The position numbers were made by a program, and so were the translations under genes. Shown piece by piece: positions 28,279-36,749 of a stretch of 64,000 nucleotides of DNA; positions within the stretch are counted from its first letter, which is position 1, and each line of letters starts with the position of its first letter. Location: positions 744,001 through 808,000 of the forward strand of contig CAXXXS010000001.1 in the NCBI GenBank assembly GCA_963665085.2, read 5' to 3'. The notes under the pieces are model-generated. The model did not search any database. It saw only the letters and a program-made list of their open reading frames with translations, and was not told the origin of the DNA. Source of the DNA: G963665085 sp963665085 (lineage in GTDB: Bacteria; Bacteroidota; Bacteroidia; Bacteroidales; JAAAOM01).

Positions 28279-28307
28279 ATAACCAAAGAATAATTTTACT
28301 TTGCAGC

Positions 28308-28472
28308 AAAAATTGTCATACAACAGCAGATAGGCCCGGCATAAAGGCAAAACAAGTTATTGATCATTATAACTGGGTTTGGAGCGAAATGACTACCACA
28401 AAGGGAAAAATCACCATCTGTAATTTTGAAGATTGTTTGAAAAATTAATCCTTCGATTTTGATTATTAACCT
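28308..28472. repeat. 165-bp direct repeat, left copy flanking the insertion sequence
   Basis: Identical over all 165 bases to 30075-30239 on the other side of the IS. It directly abuts the IS end at 28473. This is the pre-insertion intergenic sequence duplicated on transposition. It includes an open stretch ending in TAA at 28446-28448 (MTTTKGKITICNFEDC is part of it) that I do not regard as a gene. Confidence 0.9.
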
Positions 28473-30074
28473 CCTGACTTGTCCCTTTTAGTGCGGTGCA
28501 TTTAACTTTTCTATAAGTTCCTTCATTTTGTGAGTTGGTTCGGCTTTTAGTATTACTGTTTTGTTTGTGATCTGGTTCAATATTTCTCCATCCACAACTT
28601 TCTTTGATTCGTCGATGAATTTTCTAATTGACACACCAGTTTTTAGTTCGATATGCTTTGCTATGACAAGCGCCATGAAGCAAATCAGTATATGCAATTT
28701 TATCGGTTGTTCCTTATAATGAAAGATGGGTCTTGTTTGTAGGTCATTTTTTGATATCCTAAAGTTCTGCTCTATTTTATAAAGTTCATGGTATCGCTCC
28801 ATTATTGTTTTATTATTGGCAACCGATTCTTCCAGATTGGTATAATATCCTTTGACGCCTAATAGCTTCTGAGTCTTTTCAATAAGTGCTTCATTGAGTC
28901 CCATTTCCTGGTTTTTAATCCGGGTAAATTTCAACTTTTTGCTTTTCGATGGTTTTGAAATTGCTTGTTTTGCTTTTTCGATTTGCTTCTCCATTTCGTA
29001 TTTATCCTTACGGTACCTGACTGAAGAATAGCTACAAACCAGATAACCGTTATCCATTTTAATCCGTATGCTTTTACCATCTTCGCGGCTGATGTTTTTA
29101 TCGATCGTCTCAAACAGTGCTGTTGGGATATTGCCAAGTCTGGCTCCAACGATGTAGTTGATATTGTTTTGAACCAATTTTTGTACATTTTCGGTACTGA
29201 TCATGGCAGCATCGGCCACTACGGTAAAATCTTTTACATTATTCCTTTCAATAAAATCTTTAATGACAGGAATGATTGTGTGCCCTTCAAAAGTATTGCC
29301 TGAAAATACCTCATAGGCAACAGGGAAGCCTTCTTTACTTACCATCAGGGCTATGAGTATTTGCGGTTGTTGGGATTTGTTGTCTTTTGAGAAACCGTTC
29401 TTGCGTAACTCATCCTCTTCAAAAGTCTCGAAATACAATGTTGTTACATCGTAAAACAAAATGTCGAAATTAAAGGAGTAATGAACTTTTGCAAAATCAA
29501 CAACCTTCTGTTCAATAATTTTCTTTAGCCCGATACAATTAGGGGCTATTTTGTAATAATTTTTGCGGCTATGGCTGAGGCTGAAAAATTGTTCCATCAA
29601 TTCCAGTGAGCGGAGCTTCGATGCAGGCTCAAATATCCTTATTGTTACTAAATCATTTAATAACGCAGGCAGTTCATCTAACTTAATTTTATCCTGAATT
29701 GAACGGATCTGCTTTTGGAAAAAATGGTATTTGACTCCAAGAAATGTGCAATGATTGAGATGCAACAACTTGTTGGGGTTTTCATCAGGGAAGATAGACA
29801 ATTGTTTGGAGTAATCTTTGATCCATTCTTCTGCCAAAATCAATAAATCGCTTAATGCCCCCTCTGTGTGAGCAGAACCAATATGCTGCAAAATGACCCT
29901 TTTATTATTCCGGTAATGCACTACCTGTACAGCTTTTGCATTTGAGCCTGTTTTAACAACCCTGATTTTCATGCTAAAATAAACCTTAGTGCGGTAAATT
30001 TAGCATTTTTTAAAACACAAAACCTGATAATCAGCTGTTTACAACCGCACTAATTCCCAAGGGTACAAGTCAGG
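28473..30074 (-). mobile_element. IS1634-like insertion sequence, intact, 1602 bp
   Basis: Imperfect terminal inverted repeats begin with a perfect CCTGACTTGT at both ends. The left end goes on CCCTTTTAGTGCG; the right end, read inward, has a small insertion before TTAGTGCG. A single full-length transposase fills the element, and its stop codon lies within the left repeat. A perfect 165-bp direct repeat flanks it. IS1634 of Mycoplasma mycoides is known for long and variable target duplications, so this is consistent with family membership. Perfect repeats argue for recent insertion. Confidence 0.9.
28488..29972 (-). CDS. IS1634/IS4-type DDE transposase
   Basis: A 494-residue intact transposase. 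The beginning MKIRVVKTGSNAKAVQVV and the layout match the IS1634 group. Catalytic candidates are Asp in FYDVTTLYFE, Asp in VADAAMIS and Glu in YKIEQNFRISK, the last within the YREK-like motif of IS4-class enzymes. C-terminal HILICFMALVIAKHIE is also typical. No frameshift or stop is seen, so the element is probably active. Confidence 0.93.
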   Translation of the reverse strand: MKIRVVKTGSNAKAVQVVHYRNNKRVILQHIGSAHTEGALSDLLILAEEWIKDYSKQLSIFPDENPNKLLHLNHCTFLGVKYHFFQKQIRSIQDKIKLDELPALLNDLVTIRIFEPASKLRSLELMEQFFSLSHSRKNYYKIAPNCIGLKKIIEQKVVDFAKVHYSFNFDILFYDVTTLYFETFEEDELRKNGFSKDNKSQQPQILIALMVSKEGFPVAYEVFSGNTFEGHTIIPVIKDFIERNNVKDFTVVADAAMISTENVQKLVQNNINYIVGARLGNIPTALFETIDKNISREDGKSIRIKMDNGYLVCSYSSVRYRKDKYEMEKQIEKAKQAISKPSKSKKLKFTRIKNQEMGLNEALIEKTQKLLGVKGYYTNLEESVANNKTIMERYHELYKIEQNFRISKNDLQTRPIFHYKEQPIKLHILICFMALVIAKHIELKTGVSIRKFIDESKKVVDGEILNQITNKTVILKAEPTHKMKELIEKLNAPH

Positions 30075-30239
30075 AAAAATTGTCATACAACAGCAGATAG
30101 GCCCGGCATAAAGGCAAAACAAGTTATTGATCATTATAACTGGGTTTGGAGCGAAATGACTACCACAAAGGGAAAAATCACCATCTGTAATTTTGAAGAT
30201 TGTTTGAAAAATTAATCCTTCGATTTTGATTATTAACCT
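30075..30239. repeat. 165-bp direct repeat, right copy flanking the insertion sequence
   Basis: Perfect second copy of 28308-28472. It contains the stop codon of the small membrane protein gene (30233-30235), so the duplication left that gene's end intact. Confidence 0.9.
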
Positions 30240-30688
30240 ATTTTTTCCTGGTTAGATTCTGAAAGTTTCTTTTTGTAAATCTCAAAAAAAATGAGGTATA
30301 CTACAAAAGGGAAAATAATGTTTATAATTAAGACCCCTATAAATACTGCACCATAAAAAAAGAGAACTGAAAATAACATCCATCCGAAAAAGATAATACA
30401 TGTTTTTTGTACTGCTTTAATCCTACAATCTCTGTAAAAAGGCAGTTCGTCTTTTTCTTTTGTGAAAACAAGAAAAAAGAATCCTACAATAAAAAGAAGA
30501 AGGATGGATTCATCAGCAAAATTAGTTTTAAAAACGGTAAAATATTTTGTTTCTGCAAATACTGAAAGAACTGCAAAAACAGGCACTTTAAATCTAAAAT
30601 CGATAGAAAAATATAAAATAGCCAAAATGGAGGCTACAAAAAGCAACCCCCATCCTAATTTCTTAAATTTATATGATATTAAAGGCAT
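30233..30688 (-). CDS. Small polytopic membrane protein of unknown function
   Basis: No family recognised. The 151-residue protein has about four hydrophobic membrane segments (15-33, 60-80, 95-112, 115-137), a basic start and a basic, Gln/Glu-rich tail ending QEKIG. It follows the lipoprotein gene after 12 bp and was probably its operon partner. Its 3' end is within the right IS-flanking repeat. Confidence 0.75.
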   Translation of the reverse strand: MPLISYKFKKLGWGLLFVASILAILYFSIDFRFKVPVFAVLSVFAETKYFTVFKTNFADESILLLFIVGFFFLVFTKEKDELPFYRDCRIKAVQKTCIIFFGWMLFSVLFFYGAVFIGVLIINIIFPFVVYLIFFEIYKKKLSESNQEKIG

Positions 30689-30700
30689 TTCTGCTTCTTT

Positions 30701-31333
30701 CTATTCTGCAGATACAGATGTATAAATTGGACAACTTACTGTTGATTCATCATCAAAAGTAATATCAACACCAACTATACCGTACTTATGGTTAGCATAA
30801 TATTTAAAACTCTGGATTCCTTCATAACTATCTGTTGGTTCTTCCACTCCTACAACTTTAAGTAACCAATACCCCCATTGATAATCATCTTCTGTAGAAT
30901 GTTTAAATACTTTTCGTTTTTGAGAAGAACCATTAACGGTATATTCATCTCCAACTTCTGATGAATAATTGACAACAACTCCTTTTAGACCTCCATCCAT
31001 CAGTTCAATACCATCAGTAGCAACTTTTACTTCAGCTGTAACAGTCATTTGATCTCCATTAAAACTGACATTGGGGAGATTTTCAAGAACATTTTTAATA
31101 ACTGAATTTGTAACGGTAGCAGAACCTTCCATTGTAGAAACGCCATCATTTAAAGATATTACCTCAGCAACAATACCACTTACTCCGGCAACACTGTAAG
31201 ATGGTCCCTCAACGGTAACACCAACTTCTCCCATAGAAGATTGATCCCCACTAATTGATGTTGTTGAATCTTTCTCGCAGGCAGTAAATAAAAATACGAG
31301 AAATAAAATTAAAATAGAGTAGATTAACTTCAT
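30701..31333 (-). CDS. Lipoprotein of unknown function
   Basis: A 210-residue protein with a type II signal peptide (lipobox TAC, Cys19), then Asp/Ser-rich linker. The body is predicted mostly beta (VGVTVEGPSYSVAGVSG, MTVTAEVKVATDGIE) and contains QWGYWLLKVVG. Nothing identifies its function. First gene of a two-gene unit. Confidence 0.8.
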   Translation of the reverse strand: MKLIYSILILFLVFLFTACEKDSTTSISGDQSSMGEVGVTVEGPSYSVAGVSGIVAEVISLNDGVSTMEGSATVTNSVIKNVLENLPNVSFNGDQMTVTAEVKVATDGIELMDGGLKGVVVNYSSEVGDEYTVNGSSQKRKVFKHSTEDDYQWGYWLLKVVGVEEPTDSYEGIQSFKYYANHKYGIVGVDITFDDESTVSCPIYTSVSAE

Positions 31334-31513
31334 AAAAAATGTATTTAAAAATTGTGTTTTTGATAACTACATTAAAGTTAGACAATTTTTAAATATCTTC
31401 ACTTTGTTTTAGTAATCTTTTCTAAATTCCAGCCAGTTCAATCATTATAAGCAGAACTGACCCGTTCCTTATCATTGCAGCAATAAAATCAGGTTAGAAT
31501 TATGTAAAACATA

Positions 31514-31543
31514 AGTGTTATTCTCTTTCTAAAAAATAACACT
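31514..31543 (-). terminator. Terminator-like hairpin after infB
   Basis: Perfect 9-bp stem AGTGTTATT/AATAACACT with a 12-base loop, 21 bp after the infB stop codon; AT-rich, so moderate stability. Confidence 0.55.
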
Positions 31544-31564
31544 CATGAATATATCTATATTGGC

Positions 31565-34500
31565 TTATTTCAATTTTTTTGCAACCTCTATTTCTTTAAA
31601 CGATTCAACAATATCCCCTACTTTAATATCGTTAAAGTTTTCGATATTTAATCCACATTCAAGGCCCATTACAACCTCTTTTGCATCATCTTTAAATCGT
31701 TTAAGCGATCCTAAATTACCGGTATAAACAACGATACCATCACGTATAATACGAACTTTAGAATCTCTGAATACTTTTCCTTCCTTAACAATACATCCTG
31801 CAATTGTACCGACTTTCGTAATCTTGAAAGTTTCAAGAATTTCTGCAGTACCCGTAATTTCTTCCTTAATTTCAGGAGAAAGCATACCTTCCATTGCAGC
31901 TTTTACATCATTTATTGCATCATAAATAATGGAGTATAGTCGGATATCAATTTCTTCTTTTTCAGCTAATCTTCGTGCATTTACCGATGGCCTTACCTGG
32001 AATCCAATGATAATTGCATCAGAAGCAGCAGCTAACAGAATATCAGCTTCAGAGATTTGTCCAACAGCTTTGTGTTTAATATTAACCTGAATTTCTTCTG
32101 TTGATAATTTTATAAGTGAATCAGAAAGAGCTTCAATAGAACCGTCAACATCACCTTTTACAATAACGTTAAGTTCCTGGAAGTTTCCAATTGCTATACG
32201 ACGTCCAATTTCATCAAGTGTAATATGCTTCTGAGCTCTTAGTCCTTGCTCACGTTGTAATTGTTCACGTTTAGAAGCTATTTCTTTGGCTTCTTTATCG
32301 CTGTCCATTACATTAAATTTATCACCAGCCTGAGGTGCCCCGTTTAAACCGAGGATAACTACCGGCGTTGCTGGCCCTGCCACATCAATACGCTTACCTC
32401 TTTCGTTAAACATTGCCTTAACGTGGCCAGTATGATGCCCGGCTAGTAAAATATCTCCTACACGTAAAGATCCTTCTTCAACCAATATTGTGGCAACAAA
32501 CCCCCTACCTTTATCGAGAGTAGATTCAATAATAGTCCCACTAGCCCGTTTATTTGGATTTGCTTTTAATTCCAGCAATTCTGCTTCAAGCAGAACCTTC
32601 TCAAGCAACTCTTCGATATTTAATCCATTTTTAGCAGAAATCTCCTGAGATTGATATTTACCTCCCCAATCTTCAACCATATAGTTCATATTGGCAAGTT
32701 CTTCTTTTATCTTATCAGGATTTGCTGAAGGTTTATCTATCTTATTGATTGCAAACACCATTGGCACACCAGCAGCTGAAGCATGGTTAATTGCTTCAAC
32801 GGTTTGTGGCATCACGCCATCATCTGCAGCAACCACAATAATAGCAACATCAGTGATTTGGGCACCCCTTGCACGCATTGCTGTAAATGCCTCGTGACCG
32901 GGAGTATCAAGGAATGTTATATTTCTTCCATCATCCAATTGCACACTATAGGCCCCAATGTGCTGGGTTATTCCTCCAGCCTCACCCGCAATAACGTTCG
33001 CGCTACGGATGTGATCCAGTAATTTTGTTTTTCCGTGATCCACGTGTCCCATAACTGTAACAATTGGTGGACGTGGTTCTAAATTAGCAGGATCTTCCTC
33101 CTCATCGTCACCAATAGATTCTTGTATTTCTACACTTACAAATTCTACTTTGAAATTGTATTCATCAGCTATTAATGCCATGGTTTCAGCATCCAATCTT
33201 TGGTTTATTGATACAAATAATCCTAAATTCATACATGTAGCAATAACATCTGTTGGAGGTACATCCATCATGTTTGCAAGCTCATTGACAGAGACAAACT
33301 CTGTTACTTTTATAATATTCTTTTCTTGAAGTTTACGTTCTTCTTCCTCCATCAACTCCTGTCTGATGGCATCACGTTTCTCTCTTCTATATTTTGAACC
33401 TTTTGATTTATTTCCTTTAGAGGTAAGACGCGCTAGCGTGTCTTTAACTTGTTTTTGTATTTCTTCATCACTAATTTCAGCTTTATTAAAATGCTTACCT
33501 CTTCTCTTATCATGTTGTTGTTGGCCTTTTTTTACGAGGGTTTTTCCGCCTCCGGCCCTACCATCCCTTGAATCCCTGTCTTGCCTGTTATTGTTGTTGG
33601 TATTATTATTATCTGACGGAACTTTATCTTGCTTTTTAATTCGTTTTCTTTTCTTCTTCTTATCAATCGGTTCTGATGAACTTGCAACCGGTTTTTTCTT
33701 GTCGGGTAAATCAATTTTTCCAACAACAACAGGTCCTGTAGGTTTTTTAACATTAACTCTTTCTACGCGTCTTTCATTTGTAGAATCTTGTCTTTCCCCT
33801 TCAAAACCTCTTGTTTCTCTAACCTGGACTTCTCTTCCCCTCTTTTCTTTTTCTTCCGCTTGTTGTTTTTCGATTTTAGCTTTTCTCTCCTCTTCTCTCT
33901 GCTCTTTTGTTTTTCTTGGTGGCCTTGTTCGTTGATTCATTGAACTTAAGTCAATCTTCCCTACAACAGTAGGAGCACTTATTTTCTCTACTTCTGTTCT
34001 AACAAAAATCTCCTGTTTTATTTCTTCAGGAACAACTTCTTCTTTTTCTTCTTTCTCTTGTATTTCTAATGTTTCAACTTCATTAGTTTCTACTAATTCC
34101 TCCACTTTTTCTTCTTTTACTTCTTCTTTTACAGGAGGTTGATTTTCTAAAGGTTTTACTTCTTCCTTTTTCTTTTCCTCAACTTGTTCCTTTTCTGATT
34201 GTTGTTTTGATTCGATATCAACCTTTGGCTCTGGCTTGGGTTCTATTTTCGGCTCGGGTTTTGGTTCAGGTTTTGGTTCCTCAACTTTCTTCTCTTCTTC
34301 AATCTTTTCTTCTTTAACAGGTTTTCTCTTCCCGGTTATAGAATCTATATCTATTTTACCAACAACTCTGATATTTTCCTTGATCTTATTTTGGGAAGGG
34401 ACGGGCACTTCTTTTGGTTTTCCCGCACTTAAGTCTTTTATCAATACTTCATCTGTAGGTTCTTCCGCTTCTTCATCAATGCTTTCTTCTTCTACAGTTT

Positions 34501-34744
34501 CTATATTACCAACTTCTTTTGTCTCCCTAACTTTTCGCAGGCTTACTTTTTCAGATTCTTTTTTAACGTTTAAATCATTGCTATACTCCTGGACTAAAAC
34601 GCTATAAATTTCAGGGGAGATCTTTGTGTTTGGATTTGTATCAATAGTATACCCCTTCTTATGAAGGAATTCAACTATTGTTGATATACCAACATTAAAC
34701 TCTCTTGCTATTTTACTTAGCCTTGTAGCCTTGTTTACTGCCAT
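31565..34744 (-). CDS. infB: Translation initiation factor IF-2
   Basis: The GTPase that places initiator tRNA on the 30S ribosome. At 1059 residues it is on the long side for the family, owing to a charged linker. Residues 1-60 form the first IF2-N domain (RLSKIAREFNVGISTIVEFL). About 75-470 is a Lys/Glu/Pro-rich low-complexity region that includes PKPEPKPEPKIEPKPEPK and several VVGKIDL-type repeats. A second IF2-N-like module precedes the G domain, whose G1 motif GHVDHGKT lies near residue 565, with DTPGHE and NKID following. Domains II, III and IV complete the protein. It is cotranscribed with nusA and rimP, as in most bacteria. Confidence 0.98.
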   Translation of the reverse strand: MAVNKATRLSKIAREFNVGISTIVEFLHKKGYTIDTNPNTKISPEIYSVLVQEYSNDLNVKKESEKVSLRKVRETKEVGNIETVEEESIDEEAEEPTDEVLIKDLSAGKPKEVPVPSQNKIKENIRVVGKIDIDSITGKRKPVKEEKIEEEKKVEEPKPEPKPEPKIEPKPEPKVDIESKQQSEKEQVEEKKKEEVKPLENQPPVKEEVKEEKVEELVETNEVETLEIQEKEEKEEVVPEEIKQEIFVRTEVEKISAPTVVGKIDLSSMNQRTRPPRKTKEQREEERKAKIEKQQAEEKEKRGREVQVRETRGFEGERQDSTNERRVERVNVKKPTGPVVVGKIDLPDKKKPVASSSEPIDKKKKRKRIKKQDKVPSDNNNTNNNNRQDRDSRDGRAGGGKTLVKKGQQQHDKRRGKHFNKAEISDEEIQKQVKDTLARLTSKGNKSKGSKYRREKRDAIRQELMEEEERKLQEKNIIKVTEFVSVNELANMMDVPPTDVIATCMNLGLFVSINQRLDAETMALIADEYNFKVEFVSVEIQESIGDDEEEDPANLEPRPPIVTVMGHVDHGKTKLLDHIRSANVIAGEAGGITQHIGAYSVQLDDGRNITFLDTPGHEAFTAMRARGAQITDVAIIVVAADDGVMPQTVEAINHASAAGVPMVFAINKIDKPSANPDKIKEELANMNYMVEDWGGKYQSQEISAKNGLNIEELLEKVLLEAELLELKANPNKRASGTIIESTLDKGRGFVATILVEEGSLRVGDILLAGHHTGHVKAMFNERGKRIDVAGPATPVVILGLNGAPQAGDKFNVMDSDKEAKEIASKREQLQREQGLRAQKHITLDEIGRRIAIGNFQELNVIVKGDVDGSIEALSDSLIKLSTEEIQVNIKHKAVGQISEADILLAAASDAIIIGFQVRPSVNARRLAEKEEIDIRLYSIIYDAINDVKAAMEGMLSPEIKEEITGTAEILETFKITKVGTIAGCIVKEGKVFRDSKVRIIRDGIVVYTGNLGSLKRFKDDAKEVVMGLECGLNIENFNDIKVGDIVESFKEIEVAKKLK

Positions 34745-34817
34745 AAATTGCCTTACAAATTTTAACTATAACAATGACTCTGTTGAAGCACTGCTAAGAT
34801 ATAATAATAAAAATCAA

Positions 34818-36056
34818 TTATTCAAATTCTGCTTTAAGAATTTTTCTTACTTCCTGAATGGTTTCTTCTTCCAAATCAGTACGTTTCACCAGATCCGCTA
34901 TGCTCAATTCTAAAACGCTCTTAGCTGTATCGCATCCAACAGCTTTAAGCTCATCAATAATCCAACTTTCAATCTCATCTGCAAACTCTTCAATGTTCAC
35001 ATCTTCATCATCTTCCTCTTCGGCCTCTCTGTAAACATCAATTTCGTACCCAGTTAATTGTCCGGCAAGTTTAATATTTAAACCACCCTTACCGATAGCA
35101 AGCGAAACTTCGTTAGGCTTCAAAAATACTTCAGCTCTTTTATCTTCTTCAAGTATTTTTATGGAACTAATCTTCGCAGGACTTAATGCCCTTTGAATAT
35201 ACAATTGGACGTTATTCGTATAATTAATAACATCAATATTTTCGTTTCTTAATTCTCTTACAATACCATGAATCCTGGAACCTTTCATTCCAACACAAGC
35301 ACCAACAGGATCAATCCTCTCATCGTATGATTCTACAGCAACTTTTGCTCTTTCTCCCGGGACGCGAACAATATTTTTAATTGTAATAAGGCCATCAAAA
35401 ATCTCAGGCACTTCCAATTCAAAGAGTCTTTCAAGAAATACAGGAGATGTACGCGATAAAATAATTAGTGGGTTATTGTTTCTCATATCAACTTTAACAA
35501 CAACTGCCCTTATAGTATCTCCTTTTCTAAAATAATCGCTGGGAATTTGTTCTGTTTTAGGTAAAATAAGTTCATTCCCTTCATCATCAAGAACAAGTAG
35601 TTCGCGTTTCCATACCTGATATACTTCACCAGTAACTATTTCACCAATACGATCTTTATACTTGTCGTAAACATTTCCTTTTTCAAGCTCCAAAATTTTT
35701 GAGGTAAGATTTTGTCTAAGTGCTAAAATTGCCCTTCTTCCAAAATCTAAAAGTTTTACTTCGTCAGTAACATCTTCACCAACAACGTAATCTTCGTCAA
35801 TCTTCTGAGCTTGAGAAAGTGGAATCTGCAATACAGGATCATCAAAATCTTCATCCTCTACTACTTCCCTGTTTCTCCATATTTCAAAGTCACCTTTATC
35901 AATATTAATAATGATATCGAAATTTTCATCGGTACCAAACATTTTATGCAACGTACTTCGGAATACATCTTCCAGAACTTTCATCATTGTAGCTCTGTCT
36001 ATGCTTTTTAATTCTTTAAATTCCGAAAAAGTGTCTATTAAATTTATTGTTTCCAT
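34818..36056 (-). CDS. nusA: Transcription termination/antitermination factor NusA
   Basis: Binds RNA polymerase and nascent RNA to control pausing and termination. The 412-residue protein has the N-terminal polymerase-binding domain (about 1-120), an S1 domain (about 130-200, GEIVTGEVYQVW) and two KH domains (about 225-350; GMKGSRIHGIVREL and LAIGKGGLNIKLAGQL). The C-terminus has one acidic segment and a helical repeat-like end (about 360-412). 30 bp after rimP and 73 bp before infB. Confidence 0.97.
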   Translation of the reverse strand: METINLIDTFSEFKELKSIDRATMMKVLEDVFRSTLHKMFGTDENFDIIINIDKGDFEIWRNREVVEDEDFDDPVLQIPLSQAQKIDEDYVVGEDVTDEVKLLDFGRRAILALRQNLTSKILELEKGNVYDKYKDRIGEIVTGEVYQVWKRELLVLDDEGNELILPKTEQIPSDYFRKGDTIRAVVVKVDMRNNNPLIILSRTSPVFLERLFELEVPEIFDGLITIKNIVRVPGERAKVAVESYDERIDPVGACVGMKGSRIHGIVRELRNENIDVINYTNNVQLYIQRALSPAKISSIKILEEDKRAEVFLKPNEVSLAIGKGGLNIKLAGQLTGYEIDVYREAEEEDDEDVNIEEFADEIESWIIDELKAVGCDTAKSVLELSIADLVKRTDLEEETIQEVRKILKAEFE

Positions 36057-36086
36057 ATTGCCAATAAATTGAAGTATTTTGTTTTG

Positions 36087-36557
36087 CTATTTGAATGATA
36101 TTATAACTTTCGCCGTATTTATATCGTTTATCTCTATTTCTTTTGTCTCAGTAACAAGTTGTTTGTTTTTTTTACCCTCAATTTTTACTTTTTGTTGAAA
36201 TTCAATTTTTATTTTGTCATTTACAACATCAAGTAATTTCCCTTTAATCTTTTTCGAATCATCTTTTAGTAAAATTCCCAACTCGCGCCCAATATTTTTT
36301 TGGTATTGTTGAACAACTCTTAATGGTTCACTAAGGCCTGGCGAAGAAACCTCAAGTTCAAAATCTTCTTTTTCTCTATCCAACGAACCTTCTATAGCCC
36401 TGCTTATTTCTACACATTCTGCAATTGTAATTCCTTTCATAGAGTCTACTAAGACAGAGATTCTATTTCCCGTAGAAATTTTTAATTCTACCACAAAATA
36501 GTCTCTTTCTTCAACGAAAGGTTTCAGTATCTGCTCAATATGTTCTTTAACAATCAT
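36087..36557 (-). CDS. rimP: Ribosome maturation factor RimP
   Basis: A 156-residue protein needed for 30S subunit maturation. The order rimP-nusA-infB is diagnostic. The N-terminal domain has VDSMKGITIAECVEISRAIE and LEVSSPGLSEPL, the family's signature. The C-terminal SH3-like domain is recognisable but loosely conserved. First gene of the operon, with a strong promoter and a leader hairpin in front of it. Confidence 0.95.
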   Translation of the reverse strand: MIVKEHIEQILKPFVEERDYFVVELKISTGNRISVLVDSMKGITIAECVEISRAIEGSLDREKEDFELEVSSPGLSEPLRVVQQYQKNIGRELGILLKDDSKKIKGKLLDVVNDKIKIEFQQKVKIEGKKNKQLVTETKEIEINDINTAKVIISFK

Positions 36558-36575
36558 TTCAACATGCCAACAAAA

Positions 36576-36595
36576 TAGGGGACTTATGTCCCCTA
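36576..36595 (-). promoter_or_regulatory. Stable hairpin in the rimP leader
   Basis: TAGGGGAC-TTAT-GTCCCCTA is a perfect 8-bp stem with a tetraloop. It ends 18 bases before the rimP ATG and lies between the promoter and the start codon. On the transcribed strand it is followed by ATTTTGTT, a short U-rich run, so it may be an attenuator or a 5' end-protecting or protein-binding structure. Confidence 0.6.
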
Positions 36596-36624
36596 TAACG
36601 ACTTATTATCTCCTAATCAGGATG

Positions 36625-36655
36625 CAAAACTATTAATAATCATTTAATCTACAAA
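36625..36655 (-). promoter_or_regulatory. Promoter of the rimP-nusA-infB operon
   Basis: Read on the minus strand: TTTG (36652-36655), 19 bp spacer, TAGTTTTG (36625-36632). It matches the Bacteroidota consensus TTTG-N19-TAnnTTTG exactly. Start of transcription expected near 36618, about 60 nt before the rimP ATG. Confidence 0.7.
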
Positions 36656-36749
36656 AAAAGAAGGCTTTAATTTAACTCTTTTGCTAAAAGAAAGAAAAAT
36701 AGTTTTTACTTTTGCCCTCGAATTATAGCCTTTTTTTGAATAGTTGATA

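Noticed and set aside
28340..28448. Short open stretch within each copy of the 165-bp repeat
   Set aside because: No convincing start codon or family match; it is best seen as intergenic sequence duplicated by the IS.
33366..33935. Long plus-strand open frame opposite infB
   Set aside because: It is a shadow of the Lys/Glu-rich IF-2 linker: its Ser/Leu/Phe-rich translation is the expected mirror of that composition.
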